NCBI GenBank assembly: GCA_022036555.1
Contig: CM039126.1
Location: 4,096,213 to 4,160,212 of the forward strand
Direction of reading: 5' to 3'
DNA from: Microstegium vimineum
Lineage: Eukaryota > Streptophyta > Magnoliopsida > Poales > Poaceae
DNA length: 64,000 nt
The notes under the pieces are model-generated. The model was not told where the DNA came from. It saw only the letters and a program-made list of their open reading frames with translations, and searched no databases. Below are positions 22,601-33,730 of this stretch, piece after piece. Position 1 is the first letter of the stretch. Every line of letters starts with the position of its first letter. A program made the position numbers and the translations under genes.

Positions 22601-23638
22601 AGAATGATCATAACAGTGGATGAGCTTGCAAAGGCAACGAACAACTTTGACCCAGCTCGTGAGCTAGGTGGTGGAGGGCATGGTACTGTTTACAAAGGTA
22701 TTTTGTCGGACCTACATGTTGTGGCTATCAAGAAGTCAAAGATAACAGTGCAAAGAGAAATAGACGAGTTCATAAACGAGGTTGCTATTCTCTCGCAGAT
22801 CAACCACAGGAATGTAGTAAAAATTTTAGGGTGTTGCCTAGAAACAGAGGTCCCATTGTTGGTTTATGAGTTTATTTCCAATGGAACCCTTTATCAGCAT
22901 CTTCATGTCGAGAGTCCAAGATCACTATCATGGAGAGATAGGTTAAGAATCGCGGCTGAAACTGCTAATGCTATTGCCTATCTTCACTCATCAGTTTCAA
23001 TCCCAATCATCCATAGAGATATTAAGTCTAGTAACATACTTCTTGATGATACTTTGGCAGCAAAGGTGTCCGACTTTGGAGCTTCAAGGTATATACCAAT
23101 AGATAGAACCGGATTAACCACAGTTGTTCAAGGGACTATAGGATACTTGGATCCTATGTACTTTTATGCAGGGCGGCTTAATGACAAAAGTGATGTATAT
23201 AGCTTCGGTGTCATTCTTGTGGAATTGCTCACTAGGAAGAAGCCATCATCTTCATACTTGTCCTCTAGTGGCGACGGGCTTGTTGCACATTTTGCCAAGT
23301 TACATGACGAAGGCAATCTGGTTGAAATACTAGATCCTCAAGTTATGGACGAGGGGGGCCCAGAAGTCCAAGAAGTGGCTGTTCTTTCTGCATCATGTAT
23401 AAGATTAAGAGGTGACGACCGTCCAACCATGAGACAAGTGAACCTGGCACTAGAAGGCCTTCTCTCAGCCGAGAATCTTGGAGGGGCTAATAATAATATT
23501 TTGGCAGAGGAATTTGAGGTGAATGGTCAGATGGCGATGGATTATTATCCATCGCCTGATGAGGGGCAAAGCATGGGGGAATCTACGGGATGGTATAGTT
23601 TGGAACAAGAATCCTTGGTGGCTGTTCGTTCTCGGTAG
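19694..23638 (+). CDS. Wall-associated receptor kinase (WAK), intact
   Basis: A cell-surface receptor kinase of the WAK family, which bind pectin fragments of the cell wall and signal inward. Four exons: 19694-19700, 21106-22014, 22130-22282 and 22419-23638. Together they give 762 residues, normal for WAKs. The first exon is only ATGGCAG, followed by GTAAGATT. It joins in frame to GC-AAG-AAG-AAA after a CTTACAG acceptor, giving MAGKKKLLLAVVATLIL, a signal peptide. Next come a GUB_WAK cysteine-rich domain (NGCPDKCGDVSIPYPFG, residues about 32-300) and a calcium-binding EGF repeat starting DINEC (about 306-350). A membrane segment follows (about 360-381), then a kinase domain with [25 protein letters not shown] (about 554) and DFGASRY (about 574). 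All key kinase residues are present, so it should be active. The exon 1 call rests on frame, splice sites and the matching structure in the neighbour gene. Confidence 0.88.
20256..20510. mobile_element. Probable hAT-like MITE in WAK intron 1
   Basis: It begins GGTCCCGTTTGGAACG and ends AATCCAAACGACTC, the style of grass hAT-type MITEs, with an inner GGAATTTTTC block and CATAGGAATAG repeats. Target duplication not established. Confidence 0.5.
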
Positions 23639-25713
23639 ACAACAGTTTCTTTTTTTTTTCTGTATTGTGTGTGCACCTGTCTAGACAAAATTGGAGCTAA
23701 TAATATCCACGAGTTTACTTTACTTCGATTAGAATGAACTCTTGCCATTGCCTGTACCAGATTTCAGCATTCATGGAATGAAACAGGAAGTGCAGGAGTC
23801 GCTCAAAAGGAGAGTGGATCTTTTGTTCGCACTCCTGAAAATACATGATGAGCAAGCATGTGCCGCAGACTCTGAGACGCGCTATGCCTACCTTGATATA
23901 GCTTGCAGAGAAGGAACGAACGAGCTGAGGGCCAATATAGAGCGCAGAGCGCGGCATGGTGTCGGTGATGAATTCCGTCCGTGGAACGGCAAGACCGGCC
24001 AGGCACAGTTTCCCTTGGAAACAGCAAACAAGCAGCAGCAGCCAGCAAGTCGGATTGCATCAACGGATTGCATACACGACACATGGTTAGGCGGGCCTAT
24101 TTAGATCTAGTAAAGTTAGCACCGTAGCGTTTCGTTTGTATTTAGTAATTACTGTCCAATCATGAAGTAACTAAGTTCGAAGATTCGTCTCTCAAATTAC
24201 AGATAAACTGTGCAATTAGTTATATTTTTTACTTATATTTAATACTTGATGCATGCGTCAAAAGATTCGATGTGATAGGAAATTTAGAATTTTGAAGGAT
24301 GTCTAAGGGTCTCTTCGCCGGCGGCGTCGCCTTACTATGCCTATGCAGAGCACCAATGGATTGCATACACGACACATTTTTTTAGATAATGGATATTTTA
24401 TACCTGGCTTTATCTACTGACATATGGCTTGATCATCACTTACTGGTAAGATTTCGTAGCGGTACCTAGATGTCGGCTGTCGGCCACGGTGACAGGACAT
24501 GCCATCCTTGGTGTTCCTACGCGCAGACCTGCGAAATTAAGCAGCAAGAGAATTGTAGCCTACTCGCAAGATAGTGTATTAGCAGGCTGTCAATAAAAAA
24601 AAAAGAGCCACATTGGATAGAGACTACGGAGCGGGGCGGTTCCCATCTCGCCCGACTCGAGCGCAACAGCTACGCTGACACGAACGCACGACGGCGTCAG
24701 CGGGCAGGGCGTCAAGGCGACGGGAAAGGACGGGGCATCTGAGCCGGTACGGGGCAAGACGGGGACAGGACGCGATTGAATGATGACGTTGATCGGCGGA
24801 CAGCGTGTGCGCGACGGCGAAGGTGGCACAAGGAGGTGAGGTCCCGGTGCCGTGCGAGCGCGCGTGGAGTGCCAAGGAGGTCCTGATGAAGGTGAGGGTG
24901 TGGTCTCGCGTGATTGACGGTGTGGGGTGATCGCGGAATTGATCACTATTGGTACGAGAATTGTTGATTATTGGTAGGGGAATTGATTTTTGCCTTCCTA
25001 GTTTGTTGCGGCTGTTACGGTGATTCAACTGATCGCTTGGAACGAGTGCGCGACACTGTGCAGACCGAATCGGGATGTTTCCTTTTGAATTTCGTCACAA
25101 AGCAATAAGCAATGGATGTGGTATTGTAGCGGGTAGAACCATGAGATTCTGGATCAGCAGTCTTCTGTATGTCCTGTGCTCCCATCCACACACGAGATAC
25201 ATCCAAGAGACCAAGACTTGCCGGAGGGTCAAGGCAGGTTCCCGTATGTCTCGCAGGCATGCAGTCTCACTAGTCCTCGCCTCGCCCTGCGACATACGGC
25301 GATGTGCTGGATTATATTCTAGCTAGCTGGAAAAGTTTTCATTTCTGTGGAACATGCAATGCATGCAAGCATGATATATATAGTGAAGAGTAGAATTCCA
25401 TCGAGCGATGCTTCTTTACACCACGCTTCTATGTCACACTCATAATAATAACTCATTCAGAGGCCGTGTGTTTCAAGCTCACACACAGTCACAGCGGTGT
25501 TCACTGTTCAGCTGTTCATCCAAACATCAATGTCAGATCACTATATTGGGAGCTCAGACGAAGCAGAGCAGGCCACATGAGATTTGTGTATATATACAGC
25601 AGTATGGTTAGTCGCCGAACGACAAACTGGATCTTCCACTGCCTTTGCATATATAGCCAGGGAGCCATTCTTGCTGTTGTAGCCGGCCGGCCGGCCGGGC
25701 GCAATAGATCGAC
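23639..25713. other. Intergenic region between the two WAK genes
   Basis: No supported gene. GGATTGCATACACGACACA occurs near 24064 and again near 24358, a short direct repeat. Bases 24620-24900 are GC-rich with open frames on the minus strand that resemble no protein I know. A TATATA at 25650-25655 lies 59 bp before the start of the next WAK gene. Confidence 0.5.
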
Positions 25714-25919
25714 ATGAGTTGCTCGTTACTTGCAGGTCAGATTTTCTTACTACCCCTTAGAAATTATTTGAAACATGTGAGTAGCTAGTTTAAAGTAGCA
25801 AAGAATATTGTATTGCGAACACATGGTTGATATGTGCCCATGATATTCAGTTTTGTGATGGGTGATTGATCAACACTTAGGTGTTTTAGTTTGAGTGGTT
25901 ATCACTAATCCTTTGCGAA

Positions 25920-27235
25920 AGCAAATATGTGAGGGTCTTTAGGAAATAGCTAAAGTCCTGTTAAATAGGGGATGAAAGAGTTTCTTCATCCCACCTCTTA
26001 AACCCTAGTCATTTGCACCACCTCTCTCTCTACTTTCTCTCTCTAGTTTATGAGGTCCCTAGTGTAAGGATTTGCACTTTGATTTTGTCGGGAATCGGAG
26101 GCCTTACCCTCCGTAAGCCATGACGGCTTTGATTTCGTGATTGTGTCTCCTTTACTTGTGTTCTTCGCTAATCGCGTTTTTATCCTCTTAATCCTCTAAG
26201 TTCTTGCGATGATTTCTCTTGATTGAGAGCGAGTTTTGCGATTCCGTTTGAACCAAGTTGTGCGGGATAACGAATAGAAGATTTGCACCGAAGGGCTTCG
26301 TCCCAAACATCTTGAGCACATAGATCGGGCAATTTCTATTTCGTGTTCTTCGTTTTTGGAGTTTTTCCCGAAATCCTTTTGTTCCCGTTTACTCACACCA
26401 AATTGAGCGATGATTTCTTCGGGATAGCTCCTCCATAGCCTTGGGATCATGCTCACAAAGTTTGGTGGCTATTGGTGAAGATTTGGAAGTGATTTGGGAA
26501 GATTTGGGGGAGAGGCGATTCAAAATCGCCCCCAAATCGCGTCTGTCCAGGCAACCACGGACAGTCCGGGGTTTATTCCCGGACAGTCCGGGAGTCGGGG
26601 CAGAACCAGTGCTTCTCGGGGTGTTTTTCTGAGTTTAAACGGCGGACTGTCCGGGATTTTTCGCGGACTGTCTACGGTTCATTTCCGCTGAGAAACACAG
26701 TTTCTGGACCTTCTGTTCGGCATTTTCAGCTTTGCCGGCAGACAGTCCGGGCTTCATCCGCGGACAGTCCACGGTTCGTCAGAATCAGCCTGCGGACAGT
26801 CCGAGCCCTCGTCAGCGGACAGTCCGCTAAAACTGTTTCGCTGTTTTTCCCGTATCTCACTCGTTCGGACTCCAAATCAAGTTCCGTTTGTTGTGTTGGA
26901 TTCGTATTCACGTAAGAAACATGATGAGGTGCTTTTGAGACCAGTTCTCATAAGTATTTTTTTGGGTGTGCTCTTGCCTCTCCTCTCTAGAGGTTGAGAT
27001 CACCTCTTTCGGGTCTCGTTTCGAGTTCGTGGTTCCAATCGTTCATCGACCTTCTCCGACCGCTCCGCTGCACCTCAAGTCCTCTCCCTAAGGTGTCCAC
27101 CCACGTGTTGGGTCGTGTGCGTGTCGCGTTTGCCGTGGTTGTGTTTTGGGCGTGATTTTGGGACAAGGGCCAAGTATGACAAGAAATTTGATTTGGCTCC
27201 CATTCACCTCCCCTCTGGTCACCGTTCTCGATCCT
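25920..27235 (-). repeat. Repeat family R, inverted copy in WAK intron 1
   Basis: Matches the reverse complement of 51965-53570 in blocks: the end TCACCGTTCTCGATCCTT against AAGGACCGAGAACGGCGACC, the ACGTAAGAAACATGATGAGG block, and the CTTAGGGTTT- and CTCTCTCTAGTT-like start. Its middle (about 26550-26830) holds about eight copies of GGACAGTCCG or its reverse, where the other copies have TGGTCCGGTGG words. No intact protein is visible; probably a non-autonomous retroelement, class unproven. Confidence 0.6.
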
Positions 27236-27618
27236 TCATGTATAACTTATATAATGTACTATACATGCTGTTGTAGGCTTGTAGGCTTGTAGCCCAGCTC
27301 TACAATCCATGTTTTGTGAAAAAGACTTTCCTTTTATCATTTTAGAAAAAAATACCATGGTTTTGTCATATACTTTAATTTTGTTTTGAAAACTAGGTGT
27401 TTCGATGTAGTAATGATTTATGCAGTTTTGAAAAGAATGTATTGTTAACATTATAGTCTTCTGGAGTTTCAGAAGCTACACCTCTTTTTTCTAAACCATA
27501 CATGGTATTGCACACATCTCTTGTTTTAGATGACATAGTTTTTGAAAACAGTATCACAAAACTATGCTTTTATAAACCGAAGAGAAACAATAAAAAAAGG
27601 TTAGAAAAAAAGGTCCTA

Positions 27619-27964
27619 GGCTTTGTTTGGATCAAAAGTATTTTTGGATGTTCAGAAAAATACCATGTTTTTTTTAAATACTTTGGTTGTAATTGTACAC
27701 CATAGTATTGCTAAAACTGTAGTCATTTTGGAGTTCTATAAACTCCACTCTATACCTTTTTTTTCTCTAAACCATTGTTTTGAATATTTATATGAGTTTT
27801 AAAGCCAAAATTTATTAATACTACAACATCTTGCACTTTGATAACACCATGGTTTTTGTATTCAAACACCCAACAACTTTAGTAACCAAAGTATTTTACA
27901 ACAACATAATTTTTTTCCCAATAATGCTTCAAAAATACTTTACATCCAAAAACACGCATGGCCT
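27619..27964. mobile_element. Probable Tourist-like MITE in WAK intron 1
   Basis: Begins GGCTTTGTTTGGATCAAAAG and ends CATCCAAAAACACGCATGGC, a typical PIF/Harbinger-style inverted end pair, with mirrored TATTTTTGGATG and AAATACTTTACATCC inside. It lies just before the exon 2 acceptor. Confidence 0.5.
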
Positions 27965-29203
27965 AAAATTGTGCCTTTGCCTGTGTCACCTGCAGCAAGA
28001 AAGAGGTTAGTACTATTAGTTGTGTTGGTCATCCTGACCTCGGAGAAAAGTGCTGATGGGGCGGCTGGCACCAGCAGCATGGTTTTACCAGGCTGCCCAG
28101 ACAAGTGCGGCAACACCAGCGTTCCCTACCCTTTCGGCTTCGATGATGGCTGCTTCCGAGAACCCTTCGGTGTCTACTGCGAGGACGACCAGGCAGTGTA
28201 TCTCCAGGGTGGCAAGAGGCTTAAGGTCCTGCAATTTAATCTATCTGAGGGCGAGATTCGCATCAAGAAGCGCATAGCAAATAGCTGTGATGATAGCACC
28301 CAAAGCACGGGCCTTCCCGGTCAACAGACGATGTTCACGGATGGTGGCATGGTAGCCAATGGCATTCCTTATTTCACAGTTTCCACTGCCAAGAACAAAT
28401 TCACAGCAATTGGGTGTGCTACCACTGCAATCATCCAGGACTGGGACGACCAGCGTAATTACACCAGCGGATGTGTATCATTCTGTAACGAGGATAGCGT
28501 CGAAGATAGCACGCAATGCAATGGCATGGGCTGTTGTCAGACTTCTATCCCAGGTAATCTTAGGGCTTACCAGCCCTCATTCTTGGCAATAGGCGGTGTG
28601 GACTACACCGCTGTTCGAAAGTTCAGCCCATGCAGCTATGCTTTCGTCGTCGAGCAGAATTGGTTCGAATTCAATGCATCTTATGTCAAATCAAGAGAAT
28701 TTGGAGAAAGGCATGGATTTAAGGGCCTTGGGGTTCCTTTAGTGCTAGATTGGAGCGTCGGTGATCATACTTGCGATGAAGCCAAAAGGAATAAATCATC
28801 CTATGCATGTGCTGCCACGAACAGCGAATGCATCCTTGCGCGCAATGGTGCAGGTTATCTCTGCCAGTGCTCTTCAGGTTATGAGGGCAATCCCTACCTA
28901 GAAGGTGGCTGCCAAGGTTAGCATGCATTTGATTTTTCTTTTGTCGTCTCTCCTCTTCTCTCAACTTGAATCTTTATTCCCGTACCTTGTTTGATGGACA
29001 GACATCAATGAGTGCGATGATCCATCGCTATATCCTTGCAGAAGTAGTCATTGTCGTAACACTGTTGGAAGCTACACCTGTTCGTGCCCATCAGGAACTC
29101 AGAGCAAAGATCCAAAGAACATACCCTGCACTACAACCATAGGTATATATTTTGCGCAACATTAACTTTGCACAAGTACTAAATTAGCGTATATAGAGTA
29201 GTA

Positions 29204-29466
29204 CTTCCTCCATTCCAAATTGTAAGTCATTCCAAAAATCTTGGAGAGTCAAAGTTTATAAAGTTTGACCGAATTTATATAATATGATAATAACATATTT
29301 GATACCAACTAAGTATCATTAGATTCTTTATTAGTTATATTTTCATACTATACCTATTTGATGTCATAAATATTTATGTTTCTCTCTATAATCTTTGGTC
29401 AAACTTAAAATGCTTGGACTCTTCAAGATTCTTGCAATGACTTACAATTTGAAATAGATGGAGTAG
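29204..29466. mobile_element. Stowaway-type MITE in WAK intron 3
   Basis: A 263-bp element with ends CTTCCTCCATTCCAAATTG and, reversed, CTACTCCATCTATTTCAAAT, flanked by TA at 29202-29203 and 29467-29468. The intact WAK lacks it at the equivalent intron. Confidence 0.85.
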
Positions 29467-30897
29467 TAACTTTCCATATATGTGGTTTCTTTAGTTAGGC
29501 GGAGTAGTTATACATACTCATACAGGTGGCTAGAACTCTTAAGGTTTCTGGCTGTGTTTCAAGGCCGGACAGAATTAATTGTGTTGTTGAAATTTTGATG
29601 CTATAGAGAGCTATCCTGAAAAGATAAAGAACCCTTAGACTATAAAAGTTTCTATTTGTAATGTGGACAGTATGTAAATGCTGTCATTTATTATTTTGTT
29701 TATATATTCCGTATACTTAATTACCTGAAATTTACAGAGAATTGGTAATAAAAATATCTTTGAATTTCCAGGTTTAAGCATTGGCATAGGAGATGGTAGT
29801 GCAACAAGCTTTATAATTTTGGTTCTCATTGCAATATTTCTTACTAAAAGGTTCAAGCATAGGAGGGCAAGAAAGTTAAGACAAAAGTTTTTCGATCAAA
29901 ACCGGGGGCAACTTTTGGAACAGCTGGTATCCCAAAGGGCAGATATTGCAGAAAGGATGATTATAACAATGGATGAGCTTGAAAAGGCAACAAACAACTT
30001 TGACAAAGCTCGTGAGCTCGGAGGGGAGGGCATGGTACTGTTTACAAAGGAATTCTATCAGACCAACATGTTGTGGCCATAAAGAAGTCAAATATAGTGG
30101 TCCAAAAAGAAATAGACGAGTTCATAAATGAGGTTGCCATCCTCTCTCAAATCAACCATAAGAATATTGTAAAACTTATTGGATGTTGTCTAGAGACCGA
30201 GGTTCCATTGCTGGTTTATGAATTTATTTCTAATAGAACCCTCTATCACCATCTTCATGTTGAGGGTCCAAGATCACTCTCTTGGGGAAACAGGTTGAGG
30301 ATTTCAGCGGAAATTGCTAATGCTCTTTCCTATCTTCACTCGTCAGTTTCAGTCCCAATAATCCATAGAGATATCAAGCCTAGTAACATACTTCTTGATG
30401 ACAATCTCACATCGAAGGTATCAGACTTTGGAGCTTCAAGATATATTCCCATCGATAAAACAGGGTTAACAACAAAGGTTCAAGGTACTATGGGATACTT
30501 GGATCCTGTGTACTTCTACAGAGGTCGTCTTAATGATAAAAGTGACGTCTATAGCTTTGGTGTTATTCTCGTGGAATTGCTCACAAAAAAAAGGACATTT
30601 CCATATCTATCCTCAGAAGGTGAGGGCCTTGTTGCAGATTTTGCAAGATTACATGATGTAGGGAATCTGGTGGAAATACTAGATCCTCAAGTTATAGAAG
30701 AGGGGGGCAAAGAAGTCCAAGAAGTTGCTCAACTTGCAGCATCATGTACGAAATTAAGAGGCGAGGATCGGCCTACAATGAGAGAAGTGAACCGTTCACT
30801 GGAATGCATTTTGTCACCTGAGAAGCGTGTGGAGGATAGTATATTGGTAGCTAACGAAAGCACAAGGCCGGAATCGAATAAATGGCACAGTTTGTAG

Positions 30898-32070
30898 CAT
30901 ATGGGCTCTTGATGCATGCTTGTGTGGTGGTGGACCGACAGCACATACAAACATAGTATGTAATATAATATATGGCAATTGCTCCAGTACTCCTCCTTTT
31001 TAAAAAACACAAATCTTAAAGCAGCCTATTAAGCTAGTTAATTGTTTTCTTATTTATTTGTTGCTTGGGACACGATTGGGCTGAACCCGTCCAGCCCAGC
31101 CCGAGTCCAGGCCCGATTGGCACATCCTTTCTTCCATGCCGCTCGTATACTACGTCGAAGGAGACGACGTTGGCCAAGCAGCGGCAACTGAGCCATGGGC
31201 GGCACCTCACCGATCCCATTTCGTTACGCTGGCAGCTCAGCGGCGCCATCCGATTTGGCATGCCCGTGCCTCTAGCCACGTCCTCGACTAGTGGCTTGTG
31301 AAATTTGGTTGTGACTGAAGTTTTCGCCGCAGCCGCCAAACCTCCTTGCCGGCTGCCAGCAGCCCAACACACCACACACCAGCACACGGCAAAATGTCGA
31401 AATGGGATCGGAGATGACTGGACGAGGGGGAATGAGGTCACTTGGTTTGGTCCACTGGCCGCCACAGGGGATCGGAGGAGGGGTTGGAGCTTGAAGGTGC
31501 TGCCTTTCGTCGACTTCCTGATGGATTCGTTCGCAGACACGGAAACGGCAGCGGCCCACCACCTGCACACGTGACTTTCTCGATCTCTGGATATGGGTTG
31601 GGCTCGGTCTGGGCTTCCATGGGCTAGGCCCATGCGGGACCCAAGTGTAAAATAAAAATAAAAAAAATAATTTTTGAACTGGTTGCTTTGAGATGTGTGC
31701 ATATTTTTAGAAAGAAGAGTAACGGTGCAGTTCTCGTAATATATACCGGAGAAAGTGGTAAACTAGAAAAAGTGGCAATGTGTGCTGAAGAAAGTGATGT
31801 ATTAATTAATTAATTTAATGTTTTTATTTCAGACGAAGACATAGCATGAAAGTTCACTTCTTTCAACTTGATTTAGTTTATTCTCTCATATAGAACATTA
31901 TTCAATTAGTCGGAATCAGCAAGTTTTTATACTAGCTGAACATATAAATATTATTCTTTAGAAACTTGATCAAACATGAACTACTTTTATTACTAACATG
32001 CATCTTATAGTTGCATCCTTTCCTAAAAGGAATAGGATCCACTAGATATATAGAATGGGATTAATAATTA
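30898..32070. other. Intergenic, no supported gene
   Basis: A GC-rich island at about 31075-31640 has overlapping open frames on both strands without recognisable domains. GGGCTGGGCTC-like words near its ends suggest repeat DNA. The remainder is AT-rich. Confidence 0.4.
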
Positions 32071-32240
32071 ACCACGATTGTTCAAGGGACTATATAGTAT
32101 ACTTGAACCCAGGGCCTGCTTGAACCCTATGTACAGGCTAGACTCACGGACGTACAAAAGTGATGTATATAGCTTTGATGTTGTTCTCGTGGAATTGCTC
32201 ACTAAGGAGAAACCATTTCATACTTGTTCTCTAATGCAAG
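32071..32240 (+). pseudogene. WAK kinase-domain scrap (third WAK relic)
   Basis: Reading TTIVQGTI, two stops, and then YKSDVYSFDVVLVELLTKEKPF, this matches the activation-loop end and helix F region of the two WAK kinases ([20 protein letters not shown]). No other kinase part is seen nearby. It is a short decayed remnant of a third tandem copy. Confidence 0.75.
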
Positions 32241-32394
32241 TTACACGGTGACGAGAATCTTGCACCCGAGTCGCGCGGCAACAAGTGCCAGAGACGCCTG
32301 GACACGCCGTGCTTTGGCTGTAAATGAAGTGAAGTGTAAACGTACAGGATGAGCTGGCACGTACACTGCACACTGACGTACGTTTGGCGTAGGG

Positions 32395-32462
32395 TTTGAT
32401 CTTGAGAAACTTTAACTCTCTAAGATTTTTGGAATGACTTATAATTTAACATAGAGAGAGTA
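32395..32462. mobile_element. Stowaway MITE fragment
   Basis: TTGAGAAACTTTAACTCTC, AAGATTTTTGGAATGAC and the AGAGAGAGTA end match the right part of the MITE at 17786. Confidence 0.55.
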
Positions 32463-32559
32463 TTTTATAAGCCGGTGAATAGGACGCTTGTTGACCCACC
32501 CGACCGAGTCAACTGCTCAATAATGCAACGCGCATTGCATTGCAACAGCCTCTCTGCCT

Positions 32560-32825
32560 CTGCCTCTGCCTCTTGCAGTCGTCAGCCTTGCCCGCCATGA
32601 CACGGCGACACGGTAAATTCCGCCGGAAACGACTGAGGTCCTCCGCAGAAGCTAGGCCAAAGAGCGAAAGCGACCTTCTTGAACTGTGCAACGATAATAC
32701 AGTATCTTGTACTCCGTACGTAGCTAGAGGAAGGGTAGGATAGATCTTTACCCTTTGCCGAGTAGAAGCTAGGCCGCTAACGAGACGCTACTCGAGGAAT
32801 TTCATAGACGACGACGCATGCCTTC
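32560..32825 (+). pseudogene. WAK promoter/leader-like relic
   Basis: CATGACACGGCGACACGGTA resembles CACGACACGGCGACGCGGTA at about 19574, and TTTCATAGACGACGACGCATG resembles the leader and start codon at 19679-19696 of the intact WAK. The GCAG/GTAAG micro-exon end is missing and no WAK exon follows, so this is probably the leader of another lost copy. Confidence 0.5.
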
Positions 32826-33149
32826 TCGTTCTTGGTCACTCTTCGCTTTGTTCGTTTAAATTACTTTTAACTTATTTTAGTTTATTTTAGTTTATTTTTT
32901 CTCACTAAATATTATTTAATTAGACAGAATCAACCGATTGGATTTAACTTTTTTTTTAATTTAACTATTTTGCTACGTATTGACATATCCATTTCTCGGA
33001 CTGTTCTTGATTAAGCTTCTTTTTTATCCGTGAACTCGCATATGCAGCATGTAAACTCTGGAAAGAGCAGACAAAATTCACCCGTAGCCCTTGGAATCTA
33101 GTTCTTCAACTCAATATTCATTAAATTGTTGGCTTACTTTCGTAGACTC

Positions 33150-33269
33150 CATTCCATTAGCAATAAAATTATAAAAATTTTGGTGTTAACAAGGCCAGAA
33201 ATTCCGTTAGTGATGATTTATGAATCTGTCACCGAGAATCCGTCACGGATTAACAAGTTTCTTGTAGTG
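33150..33269. mobile_element. End of a CACTA-type transposon
   Basis: TTTCTTGTAGTG at 33258-33269 is the reverse of CACTACAAGAAA, the conserved plant CACTA end. It is preceded by the subterminal words CCGTTAGTGATG, ATCTGTCACCGAG and CCGTCACGGATTAAC. The other end was not found, so this is a fragment. Confidence 0.65.
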
Positions 33270-33730
33270 AGTTGTTAAGGGATGGGTGGGCCATGGGCCT
33301 TCTGGACTGGGATGCGTAGGAGGGGGAGGGATGATGGGGGACGGTGCTTTGTTCCTTTTGTAGAAGTTTGAGACTTCGGTTAAACCCTAAACCCTAAGCG
33401 AAAACCGACCACCAAAGTTCTCAAATGCAAAAAACCAAGCCAAACCCAAACAATGAAAATTCAGCTCGGTTCTCGCGTGAAATGTGCCCACCCTGAGTTT
33501 CTCGTACGCATGATGTCACCGTGCTAGGAGTCAAGACAAAGCATATATGGGGGAGGATTGGCTGTTGGCCAGGGTTCAGTTAGAGAGGCATGGTGACCAA
33601 TCCAGTAGCATATTTTGACATTTTATCTTTCAAGTATCATGGATCGAAATTTTAGAGTTAAAGTCCTGTTCATTAGCATTACTTTTCAATGAACGAATAA
33701 TGTTTTTTCCTTACAATAAATTAGGAGTAA

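Larger units (their letters stand above)
25714..30897 (+). pseudogene. Wall-associated kinase paralogue with P-loop frameshift
   Basis: Tandem relative of the gene at 19694. Exons: 25714-25735 (22 nt), 27996-28916, 29002-29142 and 29772-30897. All junctions match the neighbour in phase. The start reads MSCSLLAARKRLVLLVVLV, a signal peptide. The wall-binding domain (PGCPDKCGNTSVPYPFG), EGF repeat (DINEC) and membrane segment are intact. In exon 4, one base is missing in the glycine loop (near 30021-30026): GAGCTCGGAGGGGAGGGC here against GGTGGTGGAGGG in the paralogue. The frame then ends at 30082. The downstream frame keeps [21 protein letters not shown] and the full C-terminus without other stops, so the lesion is recent or an assembly error. 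As read, it would give a membrane protein with no kinase. Confidence 0.85.

Noticed and set aside
24590..25028. Minus-strand frames downstream of the intact WAK
   Set aside because: No similarity to any family I know, no promoter or splice evidence.
31034..31702. Minus-strand frame of 222 residues
   Set aside because: No recognisable domain, overlapping frames on both strands, and repeat-like GC-rich DNA.
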